Source: Haemonchus contortus (lineage: Eukaryota > Nematoda > Chromadorea > Rhabditida > Trichostrongylidae). From it: a stretch of 64,000 nt of DNA. Of this stretch, positions 1-12,154 are shown piece after piece; within the stretch, counting starts at the first letter, position 1, and each line of letters begins with the position of its first letter. Below the pieces are notes generated by a model. The model saw only the letters and a program-made list of their open reading frames with translations. It was not told the origin of the DNA and ran no database searches. The DNA lies in NCBI GenBank assembly GCA_000469685.2, contig LS997567.1, forward strand, positions 43,872,275 through 43,936,274, read 5' to 3'. Position numbers and translations under genes: made by a program.

Positions 1-65
1 GTGGTGAGTTTTATTCCACATTTATTGCTTATTTATTTCTACCCTTGCTTTAACAATTGTTCTTG
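1..65 (+). repeat. Left terminal inverted repeat of the MULE
   Basis: Identical, as the reverse complement, to 5235-5299 over all 65 bases. The match runs to the window edge, so the repeat may continue outside. Confidence 0.9.
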
Positions 66-239
66 TTCTTTTGAACTCTCTCTGGGTATCGCTTCCGTGT
101 TACTTTGTAGTGGATAGCCGGTCACGGCCTTCACACATGTGAAGGGGGATGCCTATCCTTGGGTTATGCGCGCCTTTGGCAAGGATTGTACCTAGGGGAT
201 ACCTCAACACCCGGAGATAAGTTCCGCCCATTTGGCTTC

Positions 240-248
240 TATAAATAG
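240..248 (+). promoter_or_regulatory. TATA-box-like promoter motif inside the left transposon end
   Basis: TATAAATAG lies in a GC-richer block (about 95-330) that differs from the AT-rich flanks. The block itself is bracketed by the near-identical strings TTTGAACTCTCTC (about 70-82) and TTTGAATTCTCTCC (about 380-393). This looks like an inserted promoter or solo LTR, read on the plus strand away from the transposase. There is no open reading frame immediately downstream that I can assign. Confidence 0.3.
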
Positions 249-765
249 AGTGGCCCTTATTAGCTCTCGTAACAAAGCCTCTGTATCAGCTAAACTGTTG
301 TTCTGTTCGTGCTTCTTGCTACATTGTTTTAAAGTGACGTTGAATTGCTAAATAACCGCTACTTTCTTTTACTTTCTCCTTTGAATTCTCTCCTAAATAC
401 CTCTTGATGCGGCAGCATAAGACTGAATTGAGGGAGGACATATATGATTCTACTCCTTTTCATTTTTGTGCTGCTTTGGAGGAGAATTCAAAACATTACC
501 GGTAATCCCTTCACTCTGCCTCTCAACCAAGTAATCAGGGGTTCTCGCCATGTGTGTGCTGTTTAAATTTGAGTATTTTCTTCTCACACATTCTTCTATT
601 GAACAATTTTATTCATCAACTATTTACAAATACAAAATCGTCATTATTTATACCACGTGTAAAATTTCAGCGGTAATTTTTTGTATCTACATCTTTACCT
701 TTAATTGCATCACATTAAATTGTTGATTACACTCATCACATTATTGATATTGTTATTGACACACA

Positions 766-3700
766 CTAAACATAGATGCTGTACATTCCCTTCTTGCAAG
801 CCCTACACTTTCGCTGTTGCACACCTCGCGCACATACTGCGTGGGCCCAAACGCGGCATTCCGTGCATCGCATCCACTGTGTTTCTCGGGCGTCTGGTTC
901 CTCTGGGTCCATGTCTTCTGGAAGAGTGGGGTCTTCCTCGAAACAAATCGAGCAGAATAAGATCTCTTCTGGGTCAACTCTTATGTCCTCCACGGATTGC
1001 GTTTTCCTACGCATTTCTTTTCGAATTCGAGCTCTCTGTAATTATGTAATGTAAAAGTATCTAAGCCGTTCATATTAACATATCCATTTAATCTTTACAA
1101 CGTACCGAGTAAAGCTCAGATTTTTGCATTTTCGGTCGTCCGTGGGCAGGTACGTCAGGTCTGGAAACAATACCAGCAGCTTCAAGGGGAACATTTGTGT
1201 CGCCAGCAATCACTCGCAATCTTTCAGCGAGTGCCGTCAGAGTGTCTAAGGCGTTCTCATCTTCTTGCCTAACTAGAGCATTTACCTTTGCATGGATCAT
1301 GGTATAGCTCTGAAAAAGAATATCTACATTAACGAATTAGATATGGCTAAGTAAAGCGACCTTTGCTATATCGTCACGAAGCGCATGCAGTTCCCCACGT
1401 ATATCACGGATAGGCCCAGGGTCCCTTTCTGAGTGAACTATTACAACTCCTCGCGGTTCCGGTTGCAGCTCAATGAACGTAGATTCTTGCACAATTTCTT
1501 CCCGTCTTTCTTGCACAATTTCTCCCTGTCCTTGCACTGTTTCTTCCTGTCCTTCGTTGCCACTGTTTCTTCCTGTCCTGAAGCAAAGAAGTCACTATAT
1601 CAACGACAACTGTAATTATAATCACGCACCATAAAACTTCACTGCGTGTCCGTGTAGACATGCTACTCCTGCGAGGGCTCCACTTCGGCAAGAACAGTAA
1701 AGGAGTAGGGACAAACGTGACATCGGGAACAGTGGGTGTTTGTCTGAAATATATTCGTAATGATTTAATGAATTGAACTAGTATATTTCATGAAGTGTGA
1801 GTTGTAACCACTAGCCTGGGGAGAACACACGCAGTGTCCATCGAATTCGACGCGATACACCTGTCCCTGATGTTGCCGCTGTACACATTCCACGCCAAAG
1901 TCCCCTACTTTGTGAATTTTAATCAGAACTTTCCCTTGTAGAACCGGACTGCGAGCTTGTGTTGGATGTTGTTCTCTCTCATCCGGTAGGACGAAACAAG
2001 TTGCCTACGCATCCTGTAATGGATAAATTGCCTTCATTCACCCGATATCAATCGATTATTTACCCTTATTTCGAAGTCCAACGCCAGTTCTTCCACGGCC
2101 TTTATCAGGGTGTCCACCACGTAATCGATTCTTGAATTCGCTTTCCTCTTCCAATTTCTCTTGCTTCAGTCGTAGATGCCATCTTTCCGTGTACATGGAA
2201 GTGCTCATCACAACACCTTGCCGGCGAAATGCTGCCCACTTCTTTATTTTCTCTTCCCCTTGAAATGAAAAGAGTCCTATCAGAAGGTAAGAAGGAAGCG
2301 ACTTGTGTTACCGAGTACTCCCGTTGAAGGTACTGAATGAGGCGCGAGCAGTTCTTCAGGCGTAGGTGTGTGAGTACCTCCCCAAGCCTTGCGTGGAACG
2401 TCGCCTCGTCGCTGATTCTTAGTAGGTTTCTAAAGGCTCCGATGATGCCTCTTTGAAGCTCTGGCTAAAAGTCCTAATTAGAAATATGTGGCGTTCTAGG
2501 GACTACAATTTTACCTTCACAAATTCCTGGTCCTTTCGTTTCCAAGATTGTAGAATATGGAATCTACCACAAGAAGTGATCTACCTCCCGATCTGGGAAG
2601 GAAGATTTGAAGCCATTGTAGAACGCGAGGGCTTCATCGGAGACTAGAGATTTTGGAGCAAAATTTGGCACGATTTTCTTTATTTCATCAAAAGAATTTT
2701 CACTTCCTTCGCCGTCATTTCACCCGACAACAAAAAATGCTAAAATTTGAATGATTACTCACAGTAGAATTAATCAATCTTAGATACCTGCAGGAAGTCC
2801 ACGGGTCGCGATCGTCAATCACCATAAACTGTTGCGAGCTTCAAGGCATACCTCGTCACATTATGGGTGTCATCAACGCGCAATTCCCTTACTCGCAAAT
2901 TGGTCCAGCCATCTCTGCTGGCGCGGTGTGATGATCACTGTAATGGGGCCCTTCCAAGAACGCAATTCGTTTATCATCGTGTCAAGACTAACCAAGAACA
3001 AAACCCTTTCCACTCGGCTCGTCCTGCTTTTTGAAAAAACGTATTCCGTCACTCGGGTTTTCGTTCTTGCTCTCTCAATTCTAGTTGAAGTAACATCATC
3101 CTGTCACGCAATCCTGGTGTCCAGCTTTGTACTTTGTCATGACATTCCAGAGGTCCTTCTTCGTACAAAGTAGAGCTTACATTCCTTGGCTCGTAATCCT
3201 TTCTCATTTTTTGTTATAATGTAAATCAGTGGAAAACTCTGGAATGTGGAATCGTGATTGAATACATTTGTGATACATCATAATAGCGTCATCTACCTTG
3301 GATCATGTATTTTAAATACTCTAACTGTTCATCTGTCCACCGTAACAGGGCAGGATCGAGGGTCGTGCCCTAGATGGCCGAAACAGCCTATCACACTCAC
3401 TGATCCATCTTCTTTAAAGTGCACATTTGCAAAACGCTGAGCAGTACAATTGTACTTTTTTGCTAGCGCGCATACGACGCTCTCCTTGCGAAACACCCTC
3501 GCCACAACGGTTGCACCTATATAATTAAAAATTAGGGAAACGCGTAAAAAGGTGAAGCAAGCTAATGGTCAGACCGCATATCAAGTCCTTTCCGCCTTTT
3601 TTGCTTGACCTGCGGAAAAATGAAGTGCAATGAAGTTCGCACATTCTCTTCATCCATTCTAAAGAACTTCTTCTATTTGGAATTTCCATTTGGCATAGTA

Positions 3701-4027
3701 CTTACCTCAAAGTCCTCCGAGTTCTGGAAGGATACATTATGAACGACGTACTCTTGAGGTCTTTCCCATGGCGCCTTCATTCAGATGATCAAATCCACAG
3801 TGCCGACTCAACTCTTCATGAGTTTTAAATACTTCTTCACAGAGACAGCACTGTGGCGATACACCGCGACTTTCTTCCTCCTCAAACCACGACAGAGCTT
3901 GATGATGCAGAATGCTTAGATCTATGTATTTGGAGGCCTCTTTTCGATGAGAAAATCCTTCCACACTGGTTGCAGGTGTGCGTCTGTTCCCTTCGCTCTC
4001 AAATTCCTCCTTCTTGGCCTGTGCCAT
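766..4027 (-). pseudogene. MULE transposase with C2H2, SWIM and PHD-like fingers, frameshifted
   Basis: Reading the minus strand from 4027: a C2H2 finger (CCLCEEVF...H...H, about 3737-4027); a region at 2800-3100 with VDDTHNVTRYALKL and RGLPAGI, which I associate with the MULE catalytic region; a block at 2340-2640 with SDEALAFYNGFK, HILQSWKRK and the exon ending in YLQREYS; RKANSRIDYVVDTLIKAVEE at about 2055-2150; a split SWIM-like finger (HCVCSP near 1835 and HCSRCHVCPYSF near 1720); a charged linker (1088-1690); and a C-terminal PHD/RING-like finger (CSICFEE..MRCTECRVWAHAVC..CRACKK, 766-1014). The frame changes near 2150, 2600, 2810 and 2880 without plausible splice sites, so I call it broken. 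Between these blocks introns are likely. The element carries the only coding signal in 1-5299. Confidence 0.65.
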
Positions 4028-5234
4028 GACTTTCCTAGCAGACGTTGGGTGAAAGGTTGTGTACTGAGCGTAGATGCTCGAGTATACTATATTTGCTCAT
4101 ACTTTTACCACAAATGGAACAATCGGATCGCTTCGACTCCATTTCACTATAGCTTTCTTAAATGAAATCGGTTACAGCAACTAAGTGTTCACGAAATGAA
4201 AATAGAGAAATGGCAAATAAATTGAGAGTACTAAATGAGATCACCAACGCCAAAGCGCCTGATCAAAGACAGGGAAGACCTCTTACTCTCAAGAAGATAT
4301 TGTCCACATGGGTGTGTTTGAAATCGGATTGTGTCGTAGGTACGGTATGCTCTGATCCCACAACGAAGTAGCCATTGTGAAATCAAAGAGAGAGGTGATT
4401 GGGTAAAGGTTTCCACCATATTGTCAAAATTAGCTGTGTGTGGAGAAAAGGTGGTCGTTGCACAACGTTCTATTTAACTTTAAATTGAACCTCCGATTAA
4501 ATCGCATGAAGTGACTTTAGAGGTAAAAGAAAGAATGCGAAGAGTGTGAAGGAGAATGAAAGAAAACTTGCTGAAAAAATTAACGGGAAAAGAGCTGAAA
4601 CACTTGCTCATACCAGCAGCAAAGTGAAATGGGGTAGAATCGTACACGTTCTCCCACAATTCAACCTATGCCGGTTCACTGAGACTTTAAAGAAGGAGTA
4701 TCTCAAGCAATCCTATAAATATCCAATAGAAACAGAAGCGAATTGAGAAGCGATAGCAGCAGCAAAGCCCAAATCAGTCGCTAATAGAACATCATAGTAT
4801 GAAGCGAAACTCACCATAAATTAGTGTAATGCTAGTCCAAGTTGTTCTAGAATTGAATAGCAGTTGAGTAAATTGCAAACTCGAAGCATATGCAGAGAGG
4901 AATGAAAATTTGACAATGGAATCTCGAAATTTTTATTCCATATTGTTGAAATAATGTGTTATGAATAATTGTAAATGGTCAATGAATTAAATTGTTTGAA
5001 GCAGAAGAATTCATAAAAGCGAATGAATATGAACGCGGAAAATACGACGAGAACTACCTGATTTCAAGGGCAAAATGATGGCATAAGCGGGGAAGCTGTG
5101 AATTCCCCTCCAAAGCAAACATAAAAATGAAAATGGGTAGAACCGTAAACGTTCTCCCTCAATTCAGGTCTATGCTGCTCATAATAGGAGAAAATTCAAG
5201 CGAAGACAACTACAAAGACCGTTATACTGAAAAG

Positions 5235-5299
5235 CAAGAACAATTGTTAAAGCAAGGGTAGAAATAAATAAGCAATAAATGTGGAATAAAACTCACCAC
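5235..5299 (-). repeat. Right terminal inverted repeat of the MULE
   Basis: Perfect reverse complement of bases 1-65. Identity stops inward at base 5234, where the left copy differs. Confidence 0.9.
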
Positions 5300-6247
5300 A
5301 AACGTTTTCCAATATCAGAAAGTCAAAATTTACAATTCCTCCTGAAAAACGAACATAACAAGCGCCTAAAGAAGTAGGGTCAAGAAGCGGAGTTAATAGA
5401 ATTCCTAATCACAGCCTTAAGTATGCCAAAAACAGAAAAGAATCACTTAACCAACAAAGAGAAGAAAGAAGTTGGCTCGGTCGATCAGCATCCCAACAGG
5501 GTTCGAAATTCGAACACCAAGATTTGAATAGATAGAAGAAAAGTAGAAAAGCAGAATAGAAATATCAGCAGAGTGAAGAAATACAAATAAAATGCAGGCG
5601 ATGGTTAGGCTCGGTCGGCGCGGGATTATCCAGTAGAATGGCAGCAGGAGTAGTTTCAGCACAGAATCTTGCAGAATAGAAGAATAGCAGCTCAGAATCG
5701 CAGCAAAATAGTGTAGGGAATAAGAAATAAAGGGAGAGTTGCATCGATCGGCGTTGAGAGGTAGCTGCCCTGGTCCCGCAACGAATTGCCTGGTTTTCAG
5801 TTGGACAGTTGTCGCAAAAAGTTGACAAATGTCGCGCGCAACTCGTCCGCCAATTTTTCGGGGTGTAGATTTAGCTGCGAGTTTCACTTGAAATCCTGGC
5901 GTATTGCTAACTTCTCTGCAGAAATTTGATAGCCGACTTGATTGGAAGTTAGCGACTTCTCTCTTCCCTATCAAAAACTTGTACATATACAGATATTGTT
6001 CATATTGTTCGATTCCCATGAGAAATGCCGTTGAGTTGTACATGGACCCATCTTCGATGAGAACTTTATTTACTTCCCGTTTCTATGTTTGTGCTTCAAT
6101 GGCCGAACTCTCAGTTCTTTTACGGCAGCAGCGATACCCATGATTAGCGCACGGTGCAGAGAGGAAAAGGACGGGGCCAACAGCTTGGCAAAATGCCAGA
6201 GGCGGGATGGCATTCCGCCAAGCTGCCGTGAACAATCCCGCACACAA
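5300..6247. other. Flank of the transposon with one long but unassigned open frame
   Basis: The minus strand is open for 198 codons (5447-6043). The predicted peptide has two leucine-rich hydrophobic stretches but no recognisable motif or compositional sign of selection, and other frames are open over part of it. I see no splice sites joining it to anything, so I do not call a gene. Confidence 0.3.
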
Positions 6248-6377
6248 GGCACACACCGTGTACACCACGGCACACACCGTGTACACCGCGGCACACACCG
6301 TGTACACCACGGCACACGCCGTGTACACCACGGCACACACCGTGTACACCACGGAACACCGGTGTACAGTGTACACG
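6248..6377. repeat. 21-bp minisatellite, five full units plus a degenerate end
   Basis: Units begin at 6248, 6269, 6290, 6311 and 6332. Each is built on GGCACACACCGTGTACACC(A/G)C, with only single-base changes. A decayed sixth unit follows from 6353. The core GTGTACAC is palindromic. Because the unit is a multiple of three, every frame on both strands stays open and gives a seven-residue repeat, for example VYTTAHT. The overlapping open frames here are therefore artefacts of the repeat. Confidence 0.95.
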
Positions 6378-7290
6378 GCACTCACCGCATACACAACATT
6401 TCAATGAACTAGAGCCGGTCCTATTCTTTTCTTTTTTCGGAGACGCTTGGATAAGTATTTGCTGTATGCGGTGGCTTACTGAGGCTTACTGACAATCTCA
6501 TCAGTATGTTTTTTTTACCCTCCCATATAACTCCGCTTCCTACTAGTTGTCACTTTGTCTATGGGATGGAATAATTACGGTAGCCGCTCTGGGCCAAATC
6601 GGTTATCAGATTATTCTCCGTTACTGGTTAAAGTGTCCGATCCAATAATAGCTCCATGATACTTTTAAATCCGATAGCTTGTATTGTGAAATGTTCGAGG
6701 GATGCCTCACTCTGTAATTTTACTGAAGAAGATAAGCGTCACTGAGAGAAGCTAACAACAAAGAGCACGCTTACCTCAAGAAGACTATTTAAAACCTAAG
6801 CCGTTTCTCAAAAGCGAGCGACTTATGATTAGCAATACTAATATTACTTATTGTGAGATAGATAACCCATAAGATTACATCGGAGAACTTCAGCAATTCC
6901 ACATTGGTCAGCGTTAGATTAATGAACTACGCTTATAAAATATGAGGGACTCGGGTAAATGGTTGAAATCGAAATTTTTTGTGAAGCGTCATAAAATGTC
7001 TATCAAAATGTGGGAGCTCTTTGACTGAAGGAATCATGAGGAATTGAAAATAACTAAGTGTTTGCTCTGCCTCGCTTGATTGCCTAGGTCCTAGCACGAA
7101 CACGTGCGCCGGTAATTGAGTTTTCGTGTTGGCAATGATCCACTCTTTCTCGTGTCGGCATTTTTCCTTACTTTCTTTTATTTACTGGTATCTGTTCATT
7201 TCTTCGGTGCTAAAGTATGATGAGTATTGACATGTTCCTTTTCTTTCGTTTCCGTTTTCTCGATTTTTCGTTTATGAGTTCTGGATTATA
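6378..7290. other. Intergenic DNA upstream of cogc-7
   Basis: AT-rich sequence with no coding signal, inverted repeat or tRNA-like element that I can support. It presumably holds the cogc-7 promoter. No clear TATA box was identified. Confidence 0.5.
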
Positions 7291-7298
7291 TTTTTCAG
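7291..7298 (+). promoter_or_regulatory. Candidate 3' splice (possible SL trans-splice) acceptor before cogc-7
   Basis: TTTTTCAG ends 24 bases before the first usable ATG at 7323, with no convincing donor or coding exon upstream. Nematode genes often receive a spliced leader at such a site. A cis-spliced upstream coding exon is the alternative, because the frame is open back to the acceptor. Confidence 0.4.
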
Positions 7299-7322
7299 AG
7301 TACTTACAACTCTTTCTTGGGT

Positions 7323-10300
7323 ATGCCACCGGACGCAAATGTGGTAAGTCTCACTTTTGCTTCATGTTTTCTTCAGTCCTGTATTTATTTTAAGAGTTTT
7401 ATTTTGAAATATTGTAACACATGAATCACGAGTGTTGCAATAAAATAGTCGTTGCGACGGTAAAACGAAAAAAAAGGTAATAAAACAATTATACTCTCAT
7501 GATTTGTTTGTGAACCTATAATGTTCATTAATTGTGCATATTGTTGACGAGTGTTGTTTAGAAGCATACCCAGCAATCAATAACCGATGTTCTGTCGTCA
7601 TTATGTGAAGGGTTGTCCCGTGAGGAAAGGCGTAAAAAGCTATCAGAACACCTGTCTGCAACCCAAAAACAGTATGATGATACGCTTTCATCGATTGAAA
7701 AAACCAAATCGAACATCGAAGAGGCTAGAGTGAAGTAAGTTAGACTTTGTAGATAATGTTGATAGATTAGATGTTGATAGAGTAAATTTCATATTTGATG
7801 GATCCCGTAGAGATCGTGTTCCATTCTCAGATATGAAAACATGAACGATATGATTCGCACTCTTGAACAGCTAAAGTGGCAGCTTGGAGCAACATATTCG
7901 GACCGTTCGACTGAATGAAAGCTCATTTGCGGGAACGTCGGCTGTACTTGAGTACGATATGGCAAAAACTCGTACAAATAAACTGATCAGCGTCATTAAG
8001 GTTGTTTACTTACAGTTCGTGAACTTTCCTTTCACCTGCTTACCTTTACGTTTTAAGGCCCGTTCACAGTGGGATCGAGCTAAGGAGATACTGAAAGAGG
8101 ATGGAAAAGACGATCAGCAGAAAATGTATGAAAGTCTAGCAGATATGCAGGCTAGTCAGGAGACCCTTGGAAAGGTTCGTTCACTTGATTTTCGGTTGCT
8201 ATAAGTCTTACATGGAACTCGTTTCAGTTTATTTCGAAAGGGTTCGACACCAAGGAATTCGAAGACCTTAAAGATCGTTTCCTCGCTTGGCAAAGTGCCG
8301 CATTGATTTTTGCCATACAACAAGCGGATTTTGAAAAGTTGGCTGAAATCCAAAAAACCTATGAAAGTCTCGGGCGTAAGGACGGTGCGTCTACATAAAA
8401 TATTGCTTTCTCAAGTTTCTCCCTGATTGGATTTATCCTGCAGTTCATACTTTCCAGAGTTCATTTCGATTTTCCGTCGTGTATCGATTAGTAGGCTACG
8501 GGAATTCTCTTCCGATGGCCAGTCAACACAATCGATCATTGATGCTTTGTACAAGGAATTGGAGTTCGTTTTCGATCACCATCACAAGTGAGTCCATTTT
8601 AGAACGCATCATCGATTTCCACAATTCATATCGCACCTTGAAAGGAACTTTTTAAAAAAAATTTCCGATTTCTCTTTTCTTTTCTGAAATGGATCTCTTT
8701 CCGTGTTCGAATTACCATGATTTCGTGTCTTTTTTGTTTTTTTTTTCAGTAGAATTCACTTGATTACTTGGTTATATTGATAAATATTAGTTCAGCCGTA
8801 ATTTTGGAAGTTGTCTTAGTCCTGAAACTCAGCACTGAGAAAAGTAACTTGCCCTGATAATCTGGCTATCCATTAATGTCTTCTAACAGTACGTCGTTTT
8901 ACTTAGTAATAATTTCTAGGGTTCTTCGTCGGTTTCTCGACGACGATGCCGCGTCCACCGTGCTTTCAGAGGCCATTCAAGAGGGTTTAAAGGAATTGAA
9001 CCTGTCAACTCCTTTCTCTAACATCGTTTCCGCCGATGAGAATCCAATTGAGCTTCTTCAGAAAACAGCTTCGGTGCGATATCATAAGTAATTTACAGGT
9101 TTATGTCATTTACCAGAAGAGCTCCAAGATTTTGTCGTTGTTTACTTGGTTATTTTTGCTATATACAAGTTTTAGTTTTTGATCTATCGCTCCGAAGACT
9201 CATCGAAAATCCCCTATCTGGCTGGGATCTCACAACAACTCAAAACTGAAATTGTAAATGATCTCATCACACCTTTCCGTAGCGCCTTAACCACGTATGT
9301 GTTATCGAAGATCAACACGATCGATTTGGTTAGTTGTAGTACTAGTAATTTTACTTTTATTCGACGATAGTTTACTCGATGCGATTTCTAGACTAGTGGC
9401 TCATTTCGAGCGCGTGTGGAATCGCTTAAAACGGCGATCGTTGAACTTCTTCACCTCCTTGCCGACGTTTTCGTTCATAGCGAAGTTCTTTTTGGCCATG
9501 ATGTTAAGAAGGTAGTGCAGCAGCCAATTGACGTGAGTCTCATTTAGCCCCGACAATTTCTTTCTGAATATTGTGCGCATTTTCAGTGAACTATAACGTT
9601 TTTTGTTTACTTTTTTGTGTTTCTTTGTGACTTAACCTATTTTATTTTGCAGAAATGCCTGGAGAACTTCTTGGCCAAATTGAAGTCGTGGGAATATGGA
9701 GTGGACAGCCAGAAACGTCCTCGTTCACTTGAAGATGCCATTGCAGTGTGCTCAGCTTCTGGCCAGCTAGTGTTCGGTCTTCAAGAGTTCAAAGCGATGG
9801 TGTCCAATACGGAACGTGAGATATATGCTTCCATTACGTAAATCATGGTCAATCAGCTTGTAATGACCGGGGTTTCAGCAACACTTTCTCCGAATATCAA
9901 GTCGGCCTTGAAATGGAATCGAGGAGTTTGTGATTTTGTGATGAAATCAGCGATTGATCGAGTGGTTCCAAAGATGACATCGAAAATGGAAGAAATTGTG
10001 AGCCTTTTGAAAACCTTATCGTTTCAATTACTTGGTTACCTCTATTATTTCTATTTCGATATTCCTCCTTCTACAAAAACATTCCTTTCAAGAACTGTTT
10101 TTACAGTTTCGTTCATATAATAACCTCTGCTGATCTTCTTTGATTTTATGGATCACCATAATTTCAAATGAGTATTCAGATGAATGCTTACTAGGGCCTA
10201 CTCCTGCGGATGAGAAAGAGGTTGTAGCTCTACTATCTTCATTTTTCAGAAGTCAAAATCTACAAAGGATTCTCGTGTGGCCAATCTACCGGCGTTCAGT

Positions 10301-12154
10301 ACGTCACCTCATGAGTACATAACGACGACTGGGCAGGTATGCCAATCATTGTGTCTGTATTGTTTTATTTCTTTCTTTCAAGGAGCTCATTGGTGAAATC
10401 ATCGGAAGTGTGAACCATGAACTTTCGAATTTGTGGCTTTAGTTTTTGGGGGGTGCAGACCACTGTGGCTTGGAGAGGGCGCGTTCACGCCGTGCATGGG
10501 CTTTGCCATGTGGATTATTATACCGCGCACGGGCATTTGATTACAAAATCGGTGTTGCAGTAGTACTAGTAGGTTAGTGGCGGTAATCTTCTTCAGCTCA
10601 CCGAATTGCTGCCTCATTCTTCAACTCCTCTATTTTTGGCAAGGAAAATGGTTAGCACGCCTACTTCTACTTCACTTTGTTCCTTCCACAAGGAGACTCC
10701 ATTCCTTTCTCAATGGCGTGTACTAATTCGCATTCAAATACCCGCCCGCAGTGAAATAGTTCAAGTCGCAAATCCCTTTAGAATTTGAAAGTGTCCATCT
10801 CGGAATCGCAGTGAGCTACGCAGCACGAGACGTGGGCGGCGTGACCTAGTTTCATGGACGATACGATCGGACATTCCCCTCAGTCTTGTGCACCATCCTC
10901 TTCCCACTTCAATATACATCTCTGTTTGCCTCCCTTTCCTTCCACAACTGCGACAGCTGTGATAAACTGTTTCACTATTATTTTTCGACTCCGTTATGTT
11001 TACCTGCCACTGTACTAGCCATTGTAATGGTTGATTGTTTTCGCCGTTGTAGTAGTGAATAGTCTGATGATTTCCTTAACCATTGCTGGTTCGTTTCGAG
11101 AGACCTTTTTTTTTGCAGGAGCTGTTACAATTGTTTCATCGCTGGGAGCAGTTCTTCCTTGACGACAACGTTGTCCATTCGTTCTATATCGCCTTGAAGA
11201 GGAAGTTCGATGGTATGCTCATTTCGAGTACTTCTATTTGTTCTGTTTGAGTTGAAGCAAAAACCAAGTGTAGCGTTCACTGTTCACTAGAAAAGATGGA
11301 GTTACTTCAATGTGAGCTTGTTAAGTTGGTATACTTGTTAAGTCCTTGATTATGAAAATTTTTAAGGTGACGAATTATTCAAGAAGACCGTTGCCGATGT
11401 AGCGAATAGCGTCATTGCAAGTTTCGTTTCAACAGTTGGTGACCCGTCCACCTTTTCCAAGGACGTCGCCAGGCAGTTCTACGCTGACACTCGTTAGTTA
11501 TATTATTCTTGTAAAAAAGCCATTTTTTCATATGGGGTTTCTGTAAGAGAAAACAGAGCTTGGTTATGTGACGGCATTGTGTGAAGCGGTAGTCTCTGTA
11601 ATGGTGCTTATTGTAGCTCAAAGGCACAGTCACGTTCAACGTAGTTTTTGAGACCTACCTCTTGCATGAACCTGTGAACCCCAAGGATGGCTTAAGGGAC
11701 GCTATCGGGTCGAAAATAGGCCAAGATAGAGCGTAGTGAGGGTCCCAAAACCGGCCGACGTACACATCAAAAACGGACGAGTTCTTGAGTGTTGCAAAAG
11801 CTGTGGAAGTTGCACCATTCGCACCGGGACCCACACCTTGCCCGCGGGCAGTTTACTACAGCCACCTGTATCCTTTTTGCACAATTCTGGACTATCTCAT
11901 CCATCCCTCGGCTAAAACTGGATTCCCAAAGTGTTTAAGAACAGTGCTTTCAAAGCAGTAGCACATAGCCATGTGCATTGTCCCCTATCCTTCATTTAAA
12001 GTCATTCAACCCCTATGTTTGTGGTTTGCTTTCTTTGCATCTAATCTCGATAATTACAGTTTTCCTCAAGGACGCTTTTGAAGATCTGAGGACCGGCAAT
12101 GTAGAACAGCTGGAGGCACTGGAGGTGAAGCTGAAGAGTGTGCTCAAGGTGTAG
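7323..12154 (+). CDS. cogc-7: Conserved oligomeric Golgi complex subunit 7 (COG7)
   Basis: COG7 is a lobe-B subunit of the COG tether, which captures retrograde vesicles at the Golgi and keeps glycosylation enzymes in place. The identification rests on LPAFSTSPHEYITTTGQ (exon 12), matching the COG7 signature LPAFSLTPLEYISNIGQ, and on colinear similarity elsewhere, such as the N-terminal coiled coil. Proposed exons: 7323-7343, 7562-7734, 7831-8000, 8058-8174, 8228-8384, 8458-8587, 8920-9073, 9176-9328, 9392-9532, 9653-9815, 9879-9997, 10250-10336, 11119-11212, 11367-11492 and 12060-12154. All junction phases agree, giving about 632 residues; human COG7 has 770. Exon 3 needs removal of one base near 7882-7883 to keep frame (LKWQ then LEQHIRTV). 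The ATG was chosen because it lies just after a strong acceptor; an upstream exon cannot be excluded. The introns around 10430-10600 and 11640-11930 hold unidentified repeat-like sequence. A phase-0 mini-exon at about 10383 is possible but not expected in the family. Confidence 0.85.

Larger units (their letters stand above)
1..5299 (-). mobile_element. Degenerate Mutator-like (MULE) DNA transposon with long inverted ends
   Basis: The first 65 bases of the window are the exact reverse complement of 5235-5299, so the segment is bounded by terminal inverted repeats. Because the left copy begins at base 1, the true ends may lie further out. Between them, on the minus strand, are fragments of a transposase with MULE-type signatures plus a C2H2 finger, a SWIM-type finger and a PHD-like finger. 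Near the right end there are related subterminal modules: the stretches around 4630-4690 and 5125-5175 share a common GGGTAGAA(T/C)CGTA core followed by an ACGTTCTCCC core. The coding part has frameshifts, so this copy is probably non-autonomous or dead. Long terminal inverted repeats and a SWIM finger are known for MULEs. The family assignment is inferred from remembered motifs. Confidence 0.72.

Noticed and set aside
5447..6043. 198-codon open frame on the minus strand
   Set aside because: No domain, no splice context, and other frames are also open. The hydrophobic runs come from AT-rich DNA.
6070..6412. Several overlapping 66-107-codon frames on both strands
   Set aside because: They are produced by the 21-bp minisatellite, whose length is a multiple of three.
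10383..10440. Short in-frame segment after an acceptor in cogc-7 intron 12
   Set aside because: It reaches a stop codon. The family expects GQ to be followed by the ELLQLFHRWEQ exon at 11119, which fits in phase.
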